DNA of 64,000 bases, from assembly GCA_032334055.1 (NCBI GenBank), contig JAUOZS010000001.1, forward strand, positions 2,764,501 to 2,828,500, in the 5' to 3' direction. The notes under the pieces are model-generated. The model worked only from the letters and a program-made list of their open reading frames with translations. It had not been told where the DNA came from and searched no databases. Shown here piece after piece: positions 1-8,436 of this stretch. Source of the DNA: Selenomonadales bacterium 4137-cl. GTDB taxonomy: Bacteria; Bacillota; Negativicutes; Sporomusales; UBA7701. Positions within the stretch are counted from its first letter, which is position 1, and every line of letters starts with the position of its first letter. The position numbers were made by a program, and so were the translations under genes.

Positions 1-1159
1 CTACAACGTGCTGGGCAGCGAGCCGGCGGTGGCGCGCGCCAAGGTCCGCCTGGCCCGTGAGCTGGCGGGCGACGTCCTCAAGGTGACGCCGCGGATGAGG
101 AAGATCATGTCGCTGTGCCTGAACTGCAAGGCGTGCGTCGCCAACTGCCCGTCGCAGGTGCACACCGATAAGCTGGTGCTGGCGGCGCGGGCCCAGATCA
201 AGGACGAGGACGGCCTGCCTTTCCTGCTCGGCGCCGCCCTGAAACAATTCCTGCCCAATAACAGCCTCCAGGGCGTGGCGGCCAAATCGGCCTATCTCTA
301 CCAGCATCTCGGGCTGCAACAGGCGGTGCGCGGCAGCGGGCTTCTCAAGGCGGTGTCCCCCGACCTCGCCCAGAAGGAGGGCGTGATGCCGGAGTTCGCC
401 CCGCGAACTTTCCGCGCCGAGCTGGCGAATATGACGCTTAAGAAGGGCGGCAAGGTCAAGGTCGCCTATTATCTGAGCTGCATGACGAATATGGTCAATC
501 CGGCGCTGGGCAAGGCGGTGATCGAGGTGCTGGAGCGCCACGGCTGCGAGGTCGTCATTCCGACGGACGTGCAGTGCTGCGGCACGCCGCAATTGGCGTA
601 CGGCGACGTGGAGACGGCCGAGGCGCTGGCGAGGAACAACGCCAGGCTGCTGGCGGCGACGGGCGCGGATTACATCCTGACGGACTGCGGGACGTGCGGC
701 GACACGCTGCGCCATTACGAGGAGCTGACCGCCGACGCCGCCGGCTTCGAGCAGAAGGTGCTGGATGTGAGCGAGTTCCTCGTCGACAAGCTGGGCGTCA
801 AGCCTGGCGACAAGCCGGTGGAGGCGGTCGTAACCTATCACGATTCCTGTCACCTCAACAGGGGCCAGGGGGTGAACAGGCAGCCGCGCGAGATTCTCAA
901 GGCCATTCCCGGCCTGACTTTCCGGGAGATGGCGGAGGCCGACCGCTGCTGCGGCGGCGCCGGGACGTTCGCGATCACCAATTACGATCTGTCGATGGCT
1001 ATCCTCGACAGGAAGGTCGGCAATATCAAGGCGGTTAACCCGACGATCGTGGCCGCCGGCTGCCCGGCGTGCAAGATGCAGCTCGAGCACGGGCTGGCCC
1101 GCAACAATGTCGGGGCAACGGTGGCCCACCCGGTGGAGCTACTGGCGAAAACGTACTGA
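1..1159 (+). CDS. GlcF-like (Fe-S)-binding oxidoreductase subunit, 5' partial
   Basis: The frame is open from the first bases of the window, so the N-terminus lies upstream. The GTG at position 8 is not taken as the start, because the residues before it continue a normal GlcF-type sequence. Visible parts are one 4Fe-4S motif (CLNCKACVANCP, near nt 116-150) and two cysteine-rich CCG modules ending in QCCGTP (near nt 571) and RCCGGAG (near nt 943). These modules bind heterodisulfide-reductase-type clusters. Family members pass electrons from a FAD-linked 2-hydroxyacid oxidase (GlcD type) to an acceptor, so a GlcD-like gene is expected just upstream. The first 4Fe-4S motif of the family must also lie upstream. 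Substrate (glycolate or lactate) cannot be fixed from this subunit alone. Confidence 0.88.
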   Translation, partial: YNVLGSEPAVARAKVRLARELAGDVLKVTPRMRKIMSLCLNCKACVANCPSQVHTDKLVLAARAQIKDEDGLPFLLGAALKQFLPNNSLQGVAAKSAYLYQHLGLQQAVRGSGLLKAVSPDLAQKEGVMPEFAPRTFRAELANMTLKKGGKVKVAYYLSCMTNMVNPALGKAVIEVLERHGCEVVIPTDVQCCGTPQLAYGDVETAEALARNNARLLAATGADYILTDCGTCGDTLRHYEELTADAAGFEQKVLDVSEFLVDKLGVKPGDKPVEAVVTYHDSCHLNRGQGVNRQPREILKAIPGLTFREMAEADRCCGGAGTFAITNYDLSMAILDRKVGNIKAVNPTIVAAGCPACKMQLEHGLARNNVGATVAHPVELLAKTY

Positions 1160-1180
1160 GCTAATACGCGGAAGAACACG

Positions 1181-1222
1181 CGATACCCCCTATCCCAAGT
1201 GGTTATAGGGGGTATCGCTTTT
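1181..1222 (+). terminator. Rho-independent terminator after the GlcF-like gene
   Basis: A perfect 13-bp stem (arms 1181-1193 and 1205-1217) encloses an 11-nt loop and is followed by CTTTTGTTT. Confidence 0.85.
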
Positions 1223-1396
1223 GTTTATGCGCCTTTTTTCACTTTTTCACAGGAAAAATATGAAGATATTTAGAAATATTTCAATGTCGAATTTTGGCAG
1301 AAGGTGGCTGGGCCGATCCGCAAAATTGTCCCGGGGCAGCAAGCTGCGCGGCGACAGTTATCTATATATAGTCTATCAGCAAAAGGAGCGGATTTT

Positions 1397-3421
1397 GTGC
1401 AAACACCACAGTTTAAGCAAGGCAGTCTCCGCCGGAGCGGATTCAGCGTGCACAGCCTGCAGGCAAAAATCACTTTCGCGGTTCTGGCGATCTTCCTCGT
1501 GTCTCTCGCGGCGCTGGGCGGACTGAATTTCGACCAGGCCCACAGGATCCTCACCACCAACATCGTGCAACAGATGCAGGCGGAAGCGGCCGGTGAGGCC
1601 GACAAGGTCGGCGAGCTTTTGAAAGGCGTAGGCATGGAGCTTACGGGGCTGACGCATATGCCGGCGATACAGAGCGGCGATCCCAAGGCGATCGTGCCCG
1701 TCCTGGCGTCGCTGGCGAAATCGTATCCGAAATTCGATTCGCTGGCGTACGTCAATACCGCCGGGTTTCACTACAACAATACGGGCGCTACCGGCGACCT
1801 CAGCTCCCGGCCTTATATCCAGCAGGCTCTGAAGGGTAAGGTGGCGGTGTCCGACCCGGTCGTTTCCCGGGCGACCGGCCGGCTGGTGGTGAACGTGACG
1901 GTGCCGGTCAAGACGGACGGCAAAGTAACGGGGGCGCTGTTCGGGAGCCTCGGCATGGAAGATATGACCAAGATGATTGTGGAGCATAAGGTCGGCAAGA
2001 CAGGCTATGCGTTCATGTGCCGGGGCGACGGCCTGCTGATCGTCCATCCCAATAAGGAGCTGGCCATGAAGGTCAACTCCCTGACAGACGCCAAGACCGA
2101 CGCCGGGATGAAGGCGGTGGCCGAGCGGATGGTCAAGGGGGAAAAGGGCCTGGCGACGGTCACGTCGCGCGGGATCGACCGCTATTATTCCTTCGCGCCG
2201 GTGCCGGGGACGGCCTGGTCGCTGGGACTTTCGGTGCCGATTGCCGAGGTGTCCGGGGTGGTCTCCGGACTGAAGACGACGTCGGTTATTACGATCGTGA
2301 TCATACTGGTGGTCTCGGCTATTCTCGTCGCCTGGCTGGTGCGCCGGATGACCGCGCCGCTCCAGGTGGTGGAGGCGGCGGCCAACCGCATTGCCGGCGG
2401 CGATATTTCCAGCGTGGAGCTGTCCGTGAAGTCGAACGACGAGATCGGCCGGCTGGCGCAAAGCTTCACGCAGATGGCGCAGAACCTGCGCTCCCTGATC
2501 AGGCAGATCACCGCCAACGCCGATCAGGTGGCGGCTTCGGCCGAGGAGCTTACGGCCAGCGCCGAGCAGTCGGCCCAGGCGGCCAACCAGATTGCGGCTT
2601 CGATCAACGGGGTGGCCGGCGGGGCGACGGAGCAGCTGGCGGCTGCGGAGGAGACGGCGTCGGTGGTGAATCAAATGTCGACCGCGATGCAGCAGGTGGC
2701 GGCCAACGCCAACCATGTGGCCGGGCAGTCGGCCCAGGCGGCCGATAAGGCGAAGGCCGGCGGAATCGCGGTGGATAAGGCGGTCAGCCAGATGGCCCAG
2801 ATCGAGAATACGGTCAACGCTTCGGCGCAGGTGGTCGCCAAGCTGGGCGAACGTTCGAAGGAGATCGGCCAGATCGTGGAGACGATTTCCGGCATCGCCG
2901 GTCAGACAAATCTGCTGGCTTTGAACGCGGCCATCGAGGCGGCGCGCGCCGGCGAGCAGGGCCGCGGGTTCGCGGTGGTAGCCGAGGAGGTCAGGCAGCT
3001 GGCCGAGCAGTCGCAGGACGCGGCCAAGAAGATCGCCGAGCTGATCGGCGATATCCAGGGCGACACCGACCGGGCGGTGGCGGCGATGACCGACGGCACG
3101 CGCGAGGTCAAGACGGGCGCCGAGGTGGTTACCTCGACCGGCGCGGTCTTCCGCGAGATCGTGGAGCTGGTGTCGCAGGGGGCCGACCGGATGCGGGAGA
3201 TTTCGGCGGCCATCCAGCAGATGGCCGGCGGCAGCCAGCAGATCGTGTCCTCGGTGGGCAGGATCGACGCGCTCAGCAAGTCGTCCGCGGGCGAGGCGCA
3301 GAGCGTTTCGGCGGCGGCCGAGGAGCAGCTCGCTTCGATGGAGGAGATCGCTTCCTCGAGCGAGGAGCTGGCGAGGCTGGCCCAGGAGCTGCAGGGCGCG
3401 GTGGCGCAATTCAGGCTGTAG
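1397..3421 (+). CDS. Methyl-accepting chemotaxis protein with dCache-type sensor
   Basis: Membrane chemoreceptor of about 674 aa that signals to CheA/CheW. Layout: short cytoplasmic N-terminus, TM1 (about 24-45), periplasmic double-Cache-like ligand domain (about 46-290, with a SSRPYIQQAL motif typical of PDC/Cache sensors), TM2 (about 300-320), HAMP, then a long methyl-accepting coiled coil with the conserved hairpin tip ([20 protein letters not shown]). The GTG at 1397 is chosen because AAAAGGAG (1381-1388) sits 8 nt before it. An upstream ATG at 1304 in the same frame lacks a binding site and would add 31 residues of non-membrane sequence. Ligand unknown; amino or organic acids are usual for this domain. 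It stands alone between two terminators, with no che genes nearby. Confidence 0.92.
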   Translation: MQTPQFKQGSLRRSGFSVHSLQAKITFAVLAIFLVSLAALGGLNFDQAHRILTTNIVQQMQAEAAGEADKVGELLKGVGMELTGLTHMPAIQSGDPKAIVPVLASLAKSYPKFDSLAYVNTAGFHYNNTGATGDLSSRPYIQQALKGKVAVSDPVVSRATGRLVVNVTVPVKTDGKVTGALFGSLGMEDMTKMIVEHKVGKTGYAFMCRGDGLLIVHPNKELAMKVNSLTDAKTDAGMKAVAERMVKGEKGLATVTSRGIDRYYSFAPVPGTAWSLGLSVPIAEVSGVVSGLKTTSVITIVIILVVSAILVAWLVRRMTAPLQVVEAAANRIAGGDISSVELSVKSNDEIGRLAQSFTQMAQNLRSLIRQITANADQVAASAEELTASAEQSAQAANQIAASINGVAGGATEQLAAAEETASVVNQMSTAMQQVAANANHVAGQSAQAADKAKAGGIAVDKAVSQMAQIENTVNASAQVVAKLGERSKEIGQIVETISGIAGQTNLLALNAAIEAARAGEQGRGFAVVAEEVRQLAEQSQDAAKKIAELIGDIQGDTDRAVAAMTDGTREVKTGAEVVTSTGAVFREIVELVSQGADRMREISAAIQQMAGGSQQIVSSVGRIDALSKSSAGEAQSVSAAAEEQLASMEEIASSSEELARLAQELQGAVAQFRL

Positions 3422-3428
3422 TACGGAG

Positions 3429-3463
3429 ACCCCCCCGACCGGTTACAGGTCGGGGGGGTTTTA
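3429..3463 (+). terminator. Terminator of the chemoreceptor gene
   Basis: GC-rich stem (3429-3440 with 3448-3459, seven C against seven G) with a 7-nt loop, then TTTTAG. Confidence 0.85.
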
Positions 3464-3476
3464 GTTCAGTATAGCT

Positions 3477-3791
3477 TTAGCGCTTCATTTGCAGGTACTG
3501 GTCCGCTTTTTCGATTACGGCGGCGGCGAGATCGGCTTCGGGTACCGCCACGGCGTCCACGGCGGCGGCGGCGACGGCGATGCCGGGGACGCCGGGCGGG
3601 CCGTCGTGGCGGGCGCAGTCGGCGGTGCAGCCGCTGAGGTAGATGAGGAGGTCGGCGTCGCGGCGGTTGTAGCTTAGCCGGCAGCCGCGGGCGGCCAGGC
3701 GGGACGCGAGTTCGCCGGCCAGGCGGCCGCGGTCGATGCGGGGGTTGCAGCCGCCGCAAAAGACGATGCTGACGTGAGCGGCGTCAGCCAT
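3477..3791 (-). CDS. CGGC-motif small protein
   Basis: A 104-aa soluble protein of unknown function. Visible motifs are FCGGCNPRIDR (residues 11-21) and GCTADC (about 54-59), giving two cysteine pairs that could bind metal or undergo thiol chemistry. The middle is an Ala/Arg-rich alternating segment. Its start overlaps the 3' end of the upstream NifU-domain gene by 8 nt, so the two are translationally coupled. It is the last gene of the 4-hydroxybutyryl-CoA dehydratase operon, which suggests an accessory role in Fe-S or redox handling. That role is inferred from context only. Confidence 0.7.
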   Translation of the reverse strand: MADAAHVSIVFCGGCNPRIDRGRLAGELASRLAARGCRLSYNRRDADLLIYLSGCTADCARHDGPPGVPGIAVAAAAVDAVAVPEADLAAAVIEKADQYLQMKR

Positions 3792-4077
3792 CCCGGCTCT
3801 CTTTGCCCTTGCGGAGGATGGCGAGCGCCTGGCGGATGAGCTCTTCGTCGGCCTGGAAGACGGGGACGATCTCGCGGACTTCGGGGGCCGCCTCTTTAAG
3901 CGCCGCCGCGACGACGTCGGCGAGGGTCTGCTGGGCGCCGGGGCAGGTGGCGCAAGCGCCGGTCAGCCTGACTTTGAGGACGCCGTCGGCGGTGAGTTCG
4001 ACGAGCTCGATGTCGCCGCCGTGGGCGCGAAGCGCCGGACGGACCTGTTGGTCGATGATTTTGCCGAGTTTATCCAT
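3784..4077 (-). CDS. NifU C-terminal-domain Fe-S scaffold protein
   Basis: This 97-aa protein consists only of a Nfu-type domain with the cluster-binding CxxC as CATC (C42 and C45) and the family sequence around HGGDIELVEL. Such proteins carry 4Fe-4S clusters to apo-enzymes. The gene lies 15 nt downstream of the [4Fe-4S] dehydratase gene and overlaps the next gene by 8 nt. A dedicated role in maturing that dehydratase is therefore plausible. The residues after 75 form an extra short helix with no recognised motif. Confidence 0.88.
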   Translation of the reverse strand: MDKLGKIIDQQVRPALRAHGGDIELVELTADGVLKVRLTGACATCPGAQQTLADVVAAALKEAAPEVREIVPVFQADEELIRQALAILRKGKESRDG

Positions 4078-4092
4078 GACCCCTCTCCCCCA

Positions 4093-5556
4093 TCACCGGC
4101 CGGCCGCGGGCTCGATGCCGGCGATGGCCCGGGCGAGGTCTTTTTTCTGCTCGATGTTGCCCTGGCGGGCGATCATGATCCGCTGGGCCTGGGGCGAGCC
4201 GGCGCCGTGCATCGATTCGGTGCGGTAGCCGACGGCGGCGGCGCCGAGGGTGATGTTTTCGATCAGTCTGAGGACGCGCATGCGGTGCTCGGTGGGTACG
4301 CCGGCGACGCCGCGCAGGTATTTTTCGACGACCGGGCCGATTTCCGGATGGCGGAGGTCTTTTTCCGACGGCATGGTAACCATGAGGCCGCCGGCGATGT
4401 CTTCGGCGAGGCGGGCGATCTCGTAGGGGAAGCGGGTGACGTTCTGTTTACAGACGTTGGCCAGCAGGAGGTCGATGAGGTAGGTACCGGACGCGGTCGG
4501 GTAGCCTTCGGCCGAGCAGGCGATGCCGCAGGCGTAGAGGGTTTCGTTGAGGTGGACCATTTCGATGAGTTTGTCCTTGACGGCGGAGGCCTTGGCGGCG
4601 CCGTTCATTTCGGCGGCGAGGGCCGCGGCGCCGATGAGAACGTCGCCGACGCCGACTTTGCAGCCGCCGTAGCTCTGGCGGTGGTAGCCGGCGAAGCGTT
4701 CGACGAGCGCGCCGCTGAATTCCGTCTCGCCGCACATGAAGACGTGCTCCCAGGGAACGAATAGATCGTCGAAGACCATCAGGGCTTCGTGGCCGCCGAA
4801 ACGGCTGTTGCCGACGTCGATGTCGCCGTTCTCGAGCTTGCGAGTGTCGCAGGACTGACGGCCGTAGATGTAGAAGATGCCGGGCGCGTCGGCGGGGGCG
4901 CAGAAGGAGACGGCGTAGTCGGCGTCGTCGGCGCCCATGGTCATGGTGGGCATGACGAGTATCCAGTGAGAGTTGAGGGCGCCGGTCTGGTGGCATTTGG
5001 CGCCGCGGACGACGATGCCGTCGGCGCGCTTTTCGACCACCCGGACGTAGAGGTCGGGGTCGGCCTGTTTGCCGGGCGGCAGGCTGCGGTCGCCTTTGGG
5101 GTCGGTCATGGCGCCGTCGACGGTGAGGTCTTCGTCCTGGATTTTGCGCAGGAAGGCGGTGAAGCGTTTATGGTATTCGCTGCCGAGTTTGCCGTCCATT
5201 TCGAAGGTGACGCTGTCGACGGCGTTGATGGCGTCCATGCCGACGCAGCGCTGGAAGCAGGCGGCGGTTTTCTGGCCGAGGAGGCGCTGCATTTTGACTT
5301 TTTTGACGAGGTCGTCGCTGCTCTGGTGGAGGTGACAGAAGCGGTTGATCGTTTCGCCGCTGAGGTGGGAGACGGCGGTCATGAGAGACTGGTAGCGGGG
5401 GTCGTGGGCCAGTTCGTAGGTCATTTTGACGGCGTTCATCGACGGACGGATGATGGGGTGGTCGACAGGGTTGTCGATGAGTTCGCCCTGGAGGTAGACT
5501 TTGAATTTGAGCTTGCGGAGGCTGTCTTCGTATTCGCGGCCGGTCATGAGAGCCAT
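4093..5556 (-). CDS. abfD: 4-hydroxybutyryl-CoA dehydratase / vinylacetyl-CoA isomerase
   Basis: This 487-aa HpaB-fold FAD and [4Fe-4S] enzyme dehydrates 4-hydroxybutyryl-CoA to crotonyl-CoA in 4-aminobutyrate or succinate fermentation. The family's four cluster ligands are in place: C100 and C104 (CFQRC), H292 and C299 (YHRQSYGGC). These match C99, C103, H292 and C299 of the Clostridium enzyme, which separates it from plain 4-hydroxyphenylacetate hydroxylases. Length fits the family. The ATG at 5556 is preceded by AAAGGAG. It heads an operon with the NifU-domain and CGGC genes. No 4-hydroxybutyrate CoA-transferase or dehydrogenase lies adjacent, so the rest of the pathway must be elsewhere. 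Confidence 0.9.
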   Translation of the reverse strand: MALMTGREYEDSLRKLKFKVYLQGELIDNPVDHPIIRPSMNAVKMTYELAHDPRYQSLMTAVSHLSGETINRFCHLHQSSDDLVKKVKMQRLLGQKTAACFQRCVGMDAINAVDSVTFEMDGKLGSEYHKRFTAFLRKIQDEDLTVDGAMTDPKGDRSLPPGKQADPDLYVRVVEKRADGIVVRGAKCHQTGALNSHWILVMPTMTMGADDADYAVSFCAPADAPGIFYIYGRQSCDTRKLENGDIDVGNSRFGGHEALMVFDDLFVPWEHVFMCGETEFSGALVERFAGYHRQSYGGCKVGVGDVLIGAAALAAEMNGAAKASAVKDKLIEMVHLNETLYACGIACSAEGYPTASGTYLIDLLLANVCKQNVTRFPYEIARLAEDIAGGLMVTMPSEKDLRHPEIGPVVEKYLRGVAGVPTEHRMRVLRLIENITLGAAAVGYRTESMHGAGSPQAQRIMIARQGNIEQKKDLARAIAGIEPAAGR

Positions 5557-5665
5557 ATGTGAACATCTCCTTTGCGCTGGCGTTGGCTGTCATGTATGTA
5601 TTCCCGCGCGCCCGGCCGTATTCCTCCCGTCGGTGGACGCCGTTCGTAGGAAAAGGCTGCCCGGA

Positions 5666-6592
5666 TTATTCTCCCAGGGTGAGGTCCCAGCGCTGCTCGG
5701 TGAGTTTGTCGCGCCAGGTGGTGTTCTCGGTTTCTTCGGTGAGGCGAAAGCCGAAGCTTTCGTAGAGGTGGCAGGCGGCGTCGAGGCCGCGGAAGGTCCA
5801 GAGGAAGACGTGGGCGAAGGCGCGCTGGCGGCAGTAGTCGATGGCGACGTTCATGAGGCGGCGGCCAAGGCCGCTGCCGCGGAAGGCGGGCTCGACGAGG
5901 AACCAGCGCAGTTGGCCGGTGCCCGGGCCGGCGGCGACGATGGCGATCGCGCCGACGACCTGGCCGGCGGCTTCGGCGACCCATATCTCGCCGTCCGACC
6001 CGCCGGCGAAGAATTTGGCCATACCGGCGATGACATAGCTTTCGAATACTTTGTCGAGGCCGTATTCCTGTTCGTAGAGGATGCCGTGGCGATAGGCGAT
6101 GTAGCCGGCGTCGCCCGCCCGGTAGGTGCGGATGACGACCGGCCCGGACGGCTGGGGCTGGCGGGAGAGGATGGCCCTGACGGCTTCCATGTGGGCGACG
6201 AGTTGCTGCTGTTCGGCGACGCTTAGGCCGTTCAGGACGGCGACGATCTGGCGGGTGGAGGCGTCGGAAATGGCGGTCATGACGCTTTTCCCCTTGTCGG
6301 TCAGGGACAGGAGCTGCACGCGCCCGTCGTCCGGCGAACGAACGGTGGTCAGCAGTTTCTCGCGCCTGAAGCGCCGCAATATGCGGCTGAGGTAGCCGGG
6401 GTCGATGTCGAGCAGCCGGGTGAGGTCGGTGGCGGTGTACCGCCCGGCCATGAGGAGTTCGAGGAGCACGCGGGCTTCGGCCAGCGAATAGGGGCTGTCG
6501 AGGATGGTTTTGTTGACGAGGCCGATGATGTTGGTGTAGAAACGGTTGAATTCCCTGATCCTGGCGGCCCGTTGCAGGGTGGCGTCCTGCAT
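5666..6592 (-). CDS. MarR-type regulator fused to GNAT acetyltransferase
   Basis: A 308-aa fusion protein. Residues 1-140 form a MarR winged helix (LARPPHGR-independent; recognised by LDIDPGYLSRILRRF and the wing SPDDGRVQLLSLTDKG). Residues about 150-300 form a GNAT domain with the acetyl-CoA loop FRGSGLGRRLM. Known MarR-GNAT proteins both bind DNA and acetylate small molecules or proteins; the acceptor here is unknown. The ATG at 6592 is preceded by AAGGAGG. A 13-bp palindrome in the upstream region suggests autoregulation. The 109-nt gap to abfD on the same strand allows co-transcription, but no operon is proven. Confidence 0.88.
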   Translation of the reverse strand: MQDATLQRAARIREFNRFYTNIIGLVNKTILDSPYSLAEARVLLELLMAGRYTATDLTRLLDIDPGYLSRILRRFRREKLLTTVRSPDDGRVQLLSLTDKGKSVMTAISDASTRQIVAVLNGLSVAEQQQLVAHMEAVRAILSRQPQPSGPVVIRTYRAGDAGYIAYRHGILYEQEYGLDKVFESYVIAGMAKFFAGGSDGEIWVAEAAGQVVGAIAIVAAGPGTGQLRWFLVEPAFRGSGLGRRLMNVAIDYCRQRAFAHVFLWTFRGLDAACHLYESFGFRLTEETENTTWRDKLTEQRWDLTLGE

Positions 6593-6640
6593 AGGTCAAC
6601 CCTCCTTAGCTGTCTTTTGCCACCAAAGTACCATATTTAT

Positions 6641-6653
6641 TTGACTTAGTCAA
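6641..6653 (-). promoter_or_regulatory. Putative MarR operator
   Basis: The perfect palindrome TTGACTTAGTCAA lies 49 nt upstream of the MarR-GNAT start and its TTGACT half could serve as the -35 box on the minus strand. This is the usual shape of a MarR site; binding is inferred. Confidence 0.5.
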
Positions 6654-6674
6654 GTAAATTTGCGGTAAGGGGCG

Positions 6675-6705
6675 AAAAGGAAAGCACGGCGTCAGCCGTG
6701 CTTTA
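6675..6705 (-). terminator. Terminator of the HD-GYP gene
   Basis: A 10-bp stem (6681-6690 with 6695-6704) has a 4-nt loop and on the minus strand is followed by CCTTTT. Confidence 0.7.
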
Positions 6706-6709
6706 TCGT

Positions 6710-7840
6710 TTATTGGGTTGCCCCGCCCCCATCGTTCCGGAGGCCGGCGGCGAAGGCGCGCAGTTCGAAGAGTTCGTGTTCTTTGTAGACTTTGGTGACG
6801 AAGACGGTGAGGTGTTCGGCGAGGTCGAGGTCGGGGCCGTTTTCGACGACAGCGCCGGCGGCGTCGAGGAGGATTTTGACGACGGGGCGGGCCTGAAGCC
6901 TGGGGCGCACGCTGGCTACGACCGCGGTTTCGCCGCCGCTTAGCCGGACGACGGTGCCGACGGGATAGATGGCGACGTTGGCGAGGAAGATGTCGAGGAT
7001 GGCTTTGTCGAGGTATTTGTCGGCGAGGGTCATCATTATTTCGTAGGCTTCGTGGGGCAGCATCCCTTTGCGGTAGGGCCGGTCGGCGATGAGGGCGTCG
7101 AAGATGTCGGCGACGGCGACGATCCGGGCGTATTCGTGGATATTGTCGCCTTTGAGCCGGCGCGGGTAGCCGGTGCCGTCGATGCGTTCGTGGTGCTGGA
7201 AGGCTACGTGGGCGGCAAGGGTGGATATCTCCCGCCGCTTGCGGATGATTTCGAAGCCGTCGTTGACGTGCCGCTGCATGGCTTCGGATTCGGCGGGGGT
7301 GAGGTTGCCGACTTTGAGGATGATGTCCTTGGGCACGGCGAGCATGCCGATATCGTGGAGGAGGGCGCCGAGGGCCAGGTCGATGAGTCTGGCTTCGTTG
7401 TAGTCGAGGCTGAGGGCGATGAGGACGGAGATTATGGCGACGTTGACCGAGTGGGCGTAGACGTAGTCCTGGTAGGTGCGCAGGTCGAAGGTATGGATCA
7501 TGGATTCGCGGTTGCCGACGATTTCGGCGACCATGGTTTTGACTTCGCCGCGCAGGGCAGCGGTGTCGAGGTCGCCGCTTTTCTGGTAGCCGGCGAAGGC
7601 GGTCTGAAGTGCGCGGATTAGTTTGACCCGGGTGTCCTCCCGCACGAGCTCGGGCACGTCGATGGCTTCGAAGAGCGGATTCCTGATGTAGACCGAGCCG
7701 ATGCCCAGGCTGGCTAGTTTTTTGATGCTGGCGTCGGTAAGGACCATGCCGTTTCTAACAAGGAGCCGGCCGTCGGCGCCGCGCACGTTGCCGGCGACGG
7801 TCATACCGGACTGCAGGACGGCAAGGGATACGCGCTGCAT
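6710..7840 (-). CDS. HD-GYP domain protein (c-di-GMP phosphodiesterase family)
   Basis: Cytoplasmic protein of about 376 aa. The N-terminal 100 residues are a DUF3391-like module (SLAVLQSGMTVAGNV). The C-terminal half is an HD-GYP domain with the metal-binding HDIG and the signature HHERIDGTGYP, followed by ADIFDALIADRPYRKG. Such enzymes hydrolyse cyclic di-GMP through pGpG to GMP. The catalytic residues are intact, so activity is likely. The ATG at 7840 is chosen because GGGGGA lies 4 nt ahead; an upstream GTG at 7870 lacks a site. It is a single-gene unit with its own terminator. Confidence 0.88.
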   Translation of the reverse strand: MQRVSLAVLQSGMTVAGNVRGADGRLLVRNGMVLTDASIKKLASLGIGSVYIRNPLFEAIDVPELVREDTRVKLIRALQTAFAGYQKSGDLDTAALRGEVKTMVAEIVGNRESMIHTFDLRTYQDYVYAHSVNVAIISVLIALSLDYNEARLIDLALGALLHDIGMLAVPKDIILKVGNLTPAESEAMQRHVNDGFEIIRKRREISTLAAHVAFQHHERIDGTGYPRRLKGDNIHEYARIVAVADIFDALIADRPYRKGMLPHEAYEIMMTLADKYLDKAILDIFLANVAIYPVGTVVRLSGGETAVVASVRPRLQARPVVKILLDAAGAVVENGPDLDLAEHLTVFVTKVYKEHELFELRAFAAGLRNDGGGATQ

Positions 7841-8113
7841 ACTTCCCCCTATCTGCGTTGGCACGGGCAAGGCGACCGGAGCCGGAACGGACGCCCGTGC
7901 GGACGACGAATAAGCTATATGAAAATTTTATTCTTTCCGGCGACGGCCTGCCAGGGACCCGGGTCCTAAAAAAACGGGCGGAAGGTCCCATCTTCCTCCC
8001 TCCCCCAGGGGGAGCGCCTCTCCCCTCGCTTACCCGACTGCCGCAGGAATATGGGGCCCGGACGGCGAATACACTGTAAAGAAATCCCCCGGCGGGCGCC
8101 GATGGAGGTAGCC

Positions 8114-8404
8114 ATGAACAGCCACGGCCCGGACAAGGAGCCGTCCGCCGATTATCTGCGGCGGCTGGTGGAACGCCTGGAGGCGATGCGGATCGCGGAG
8201 TATCTGGAACTGCTGGAGAAGCCGCGCCGGCTGGTGATGACCAATTTTGTCGCCGGCGTCGCCCGCGGCCTGGGGTTCGCGATCGGGACGACGATTGTTT
8301 TCGCGGTCGTGATCGAGGTGCTGAGACGACTTATACTGATTAACATTCCGGTGATCAGCGATTATTTGGTGGATATCATCCGCCTGATAGAGATGCGAAA
8401 GTAA
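8114..8404 (+). CDS. DUF5665-like small membrane protein
   Basis: A 96-aa protein. Residues 1-40 are charged and helical (YLRRLVERLEAMRIAEY), followed by a glycine-rich hydrophobic helix (GVARGLGFAIGTTIVFAVVI) and a second hydrophobic stretch ending in a short charged tail. This matches the DUF5665 pattern of a small membrane protein of unknown role in spore formers. GGAGG at 8104-8108 sets the start at 8114. An AATACACT box near 8068 with ATAT 14 nt before it resembles a sigma-E-type sporulation promoter, but the match is weak. A strong terminator follows directly. Confidence 0.75.
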   Translation: MNSHGPDKEPSADYLRRLVERLEAMRIAEYLELLEKPRRLVMTNFVAGVARGLGFAIGTTIVFAVVIEVLRRLILINIPVISDYLVDIIRLIEMRK

Positions 8405-8436
8405 GAAAGACGCTCGTTTGAGCGTCTTTCGCTTTT
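8405..8436 (+). terminator. Terminator of the DUF5665-like gene
   Basis: A perfect 11-bp stem (8405-8415 with 8420-8430) with a 4-nt loop precedes GCTTTTAT. It also lies just past the 3' end of the convergent transporter gene and could serve both. Confidence 0.85.

Noticed and set aside
1..30. GTG at position 8 as true start of the GlcF-like gene
   Set aside because: The upstream residues fit the family and an N-terminal Fe-S motif is missing, so the gene continues beyond the window.
1223..1396. Possible riboswitch ahead of the first chemoreceptor
   Set aside because: No c-di-GMP-I or other known aptamer core could be aligned.
1376..3409. A 677-codon open frame antisense to the first chemoreceptor gene, and many similar long frames opposite other genes
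   Set aside because: Their composition (Arg/His/Pro-rich) and lack of ribosome sites show them to be shadows of GC-rich coding sequence.
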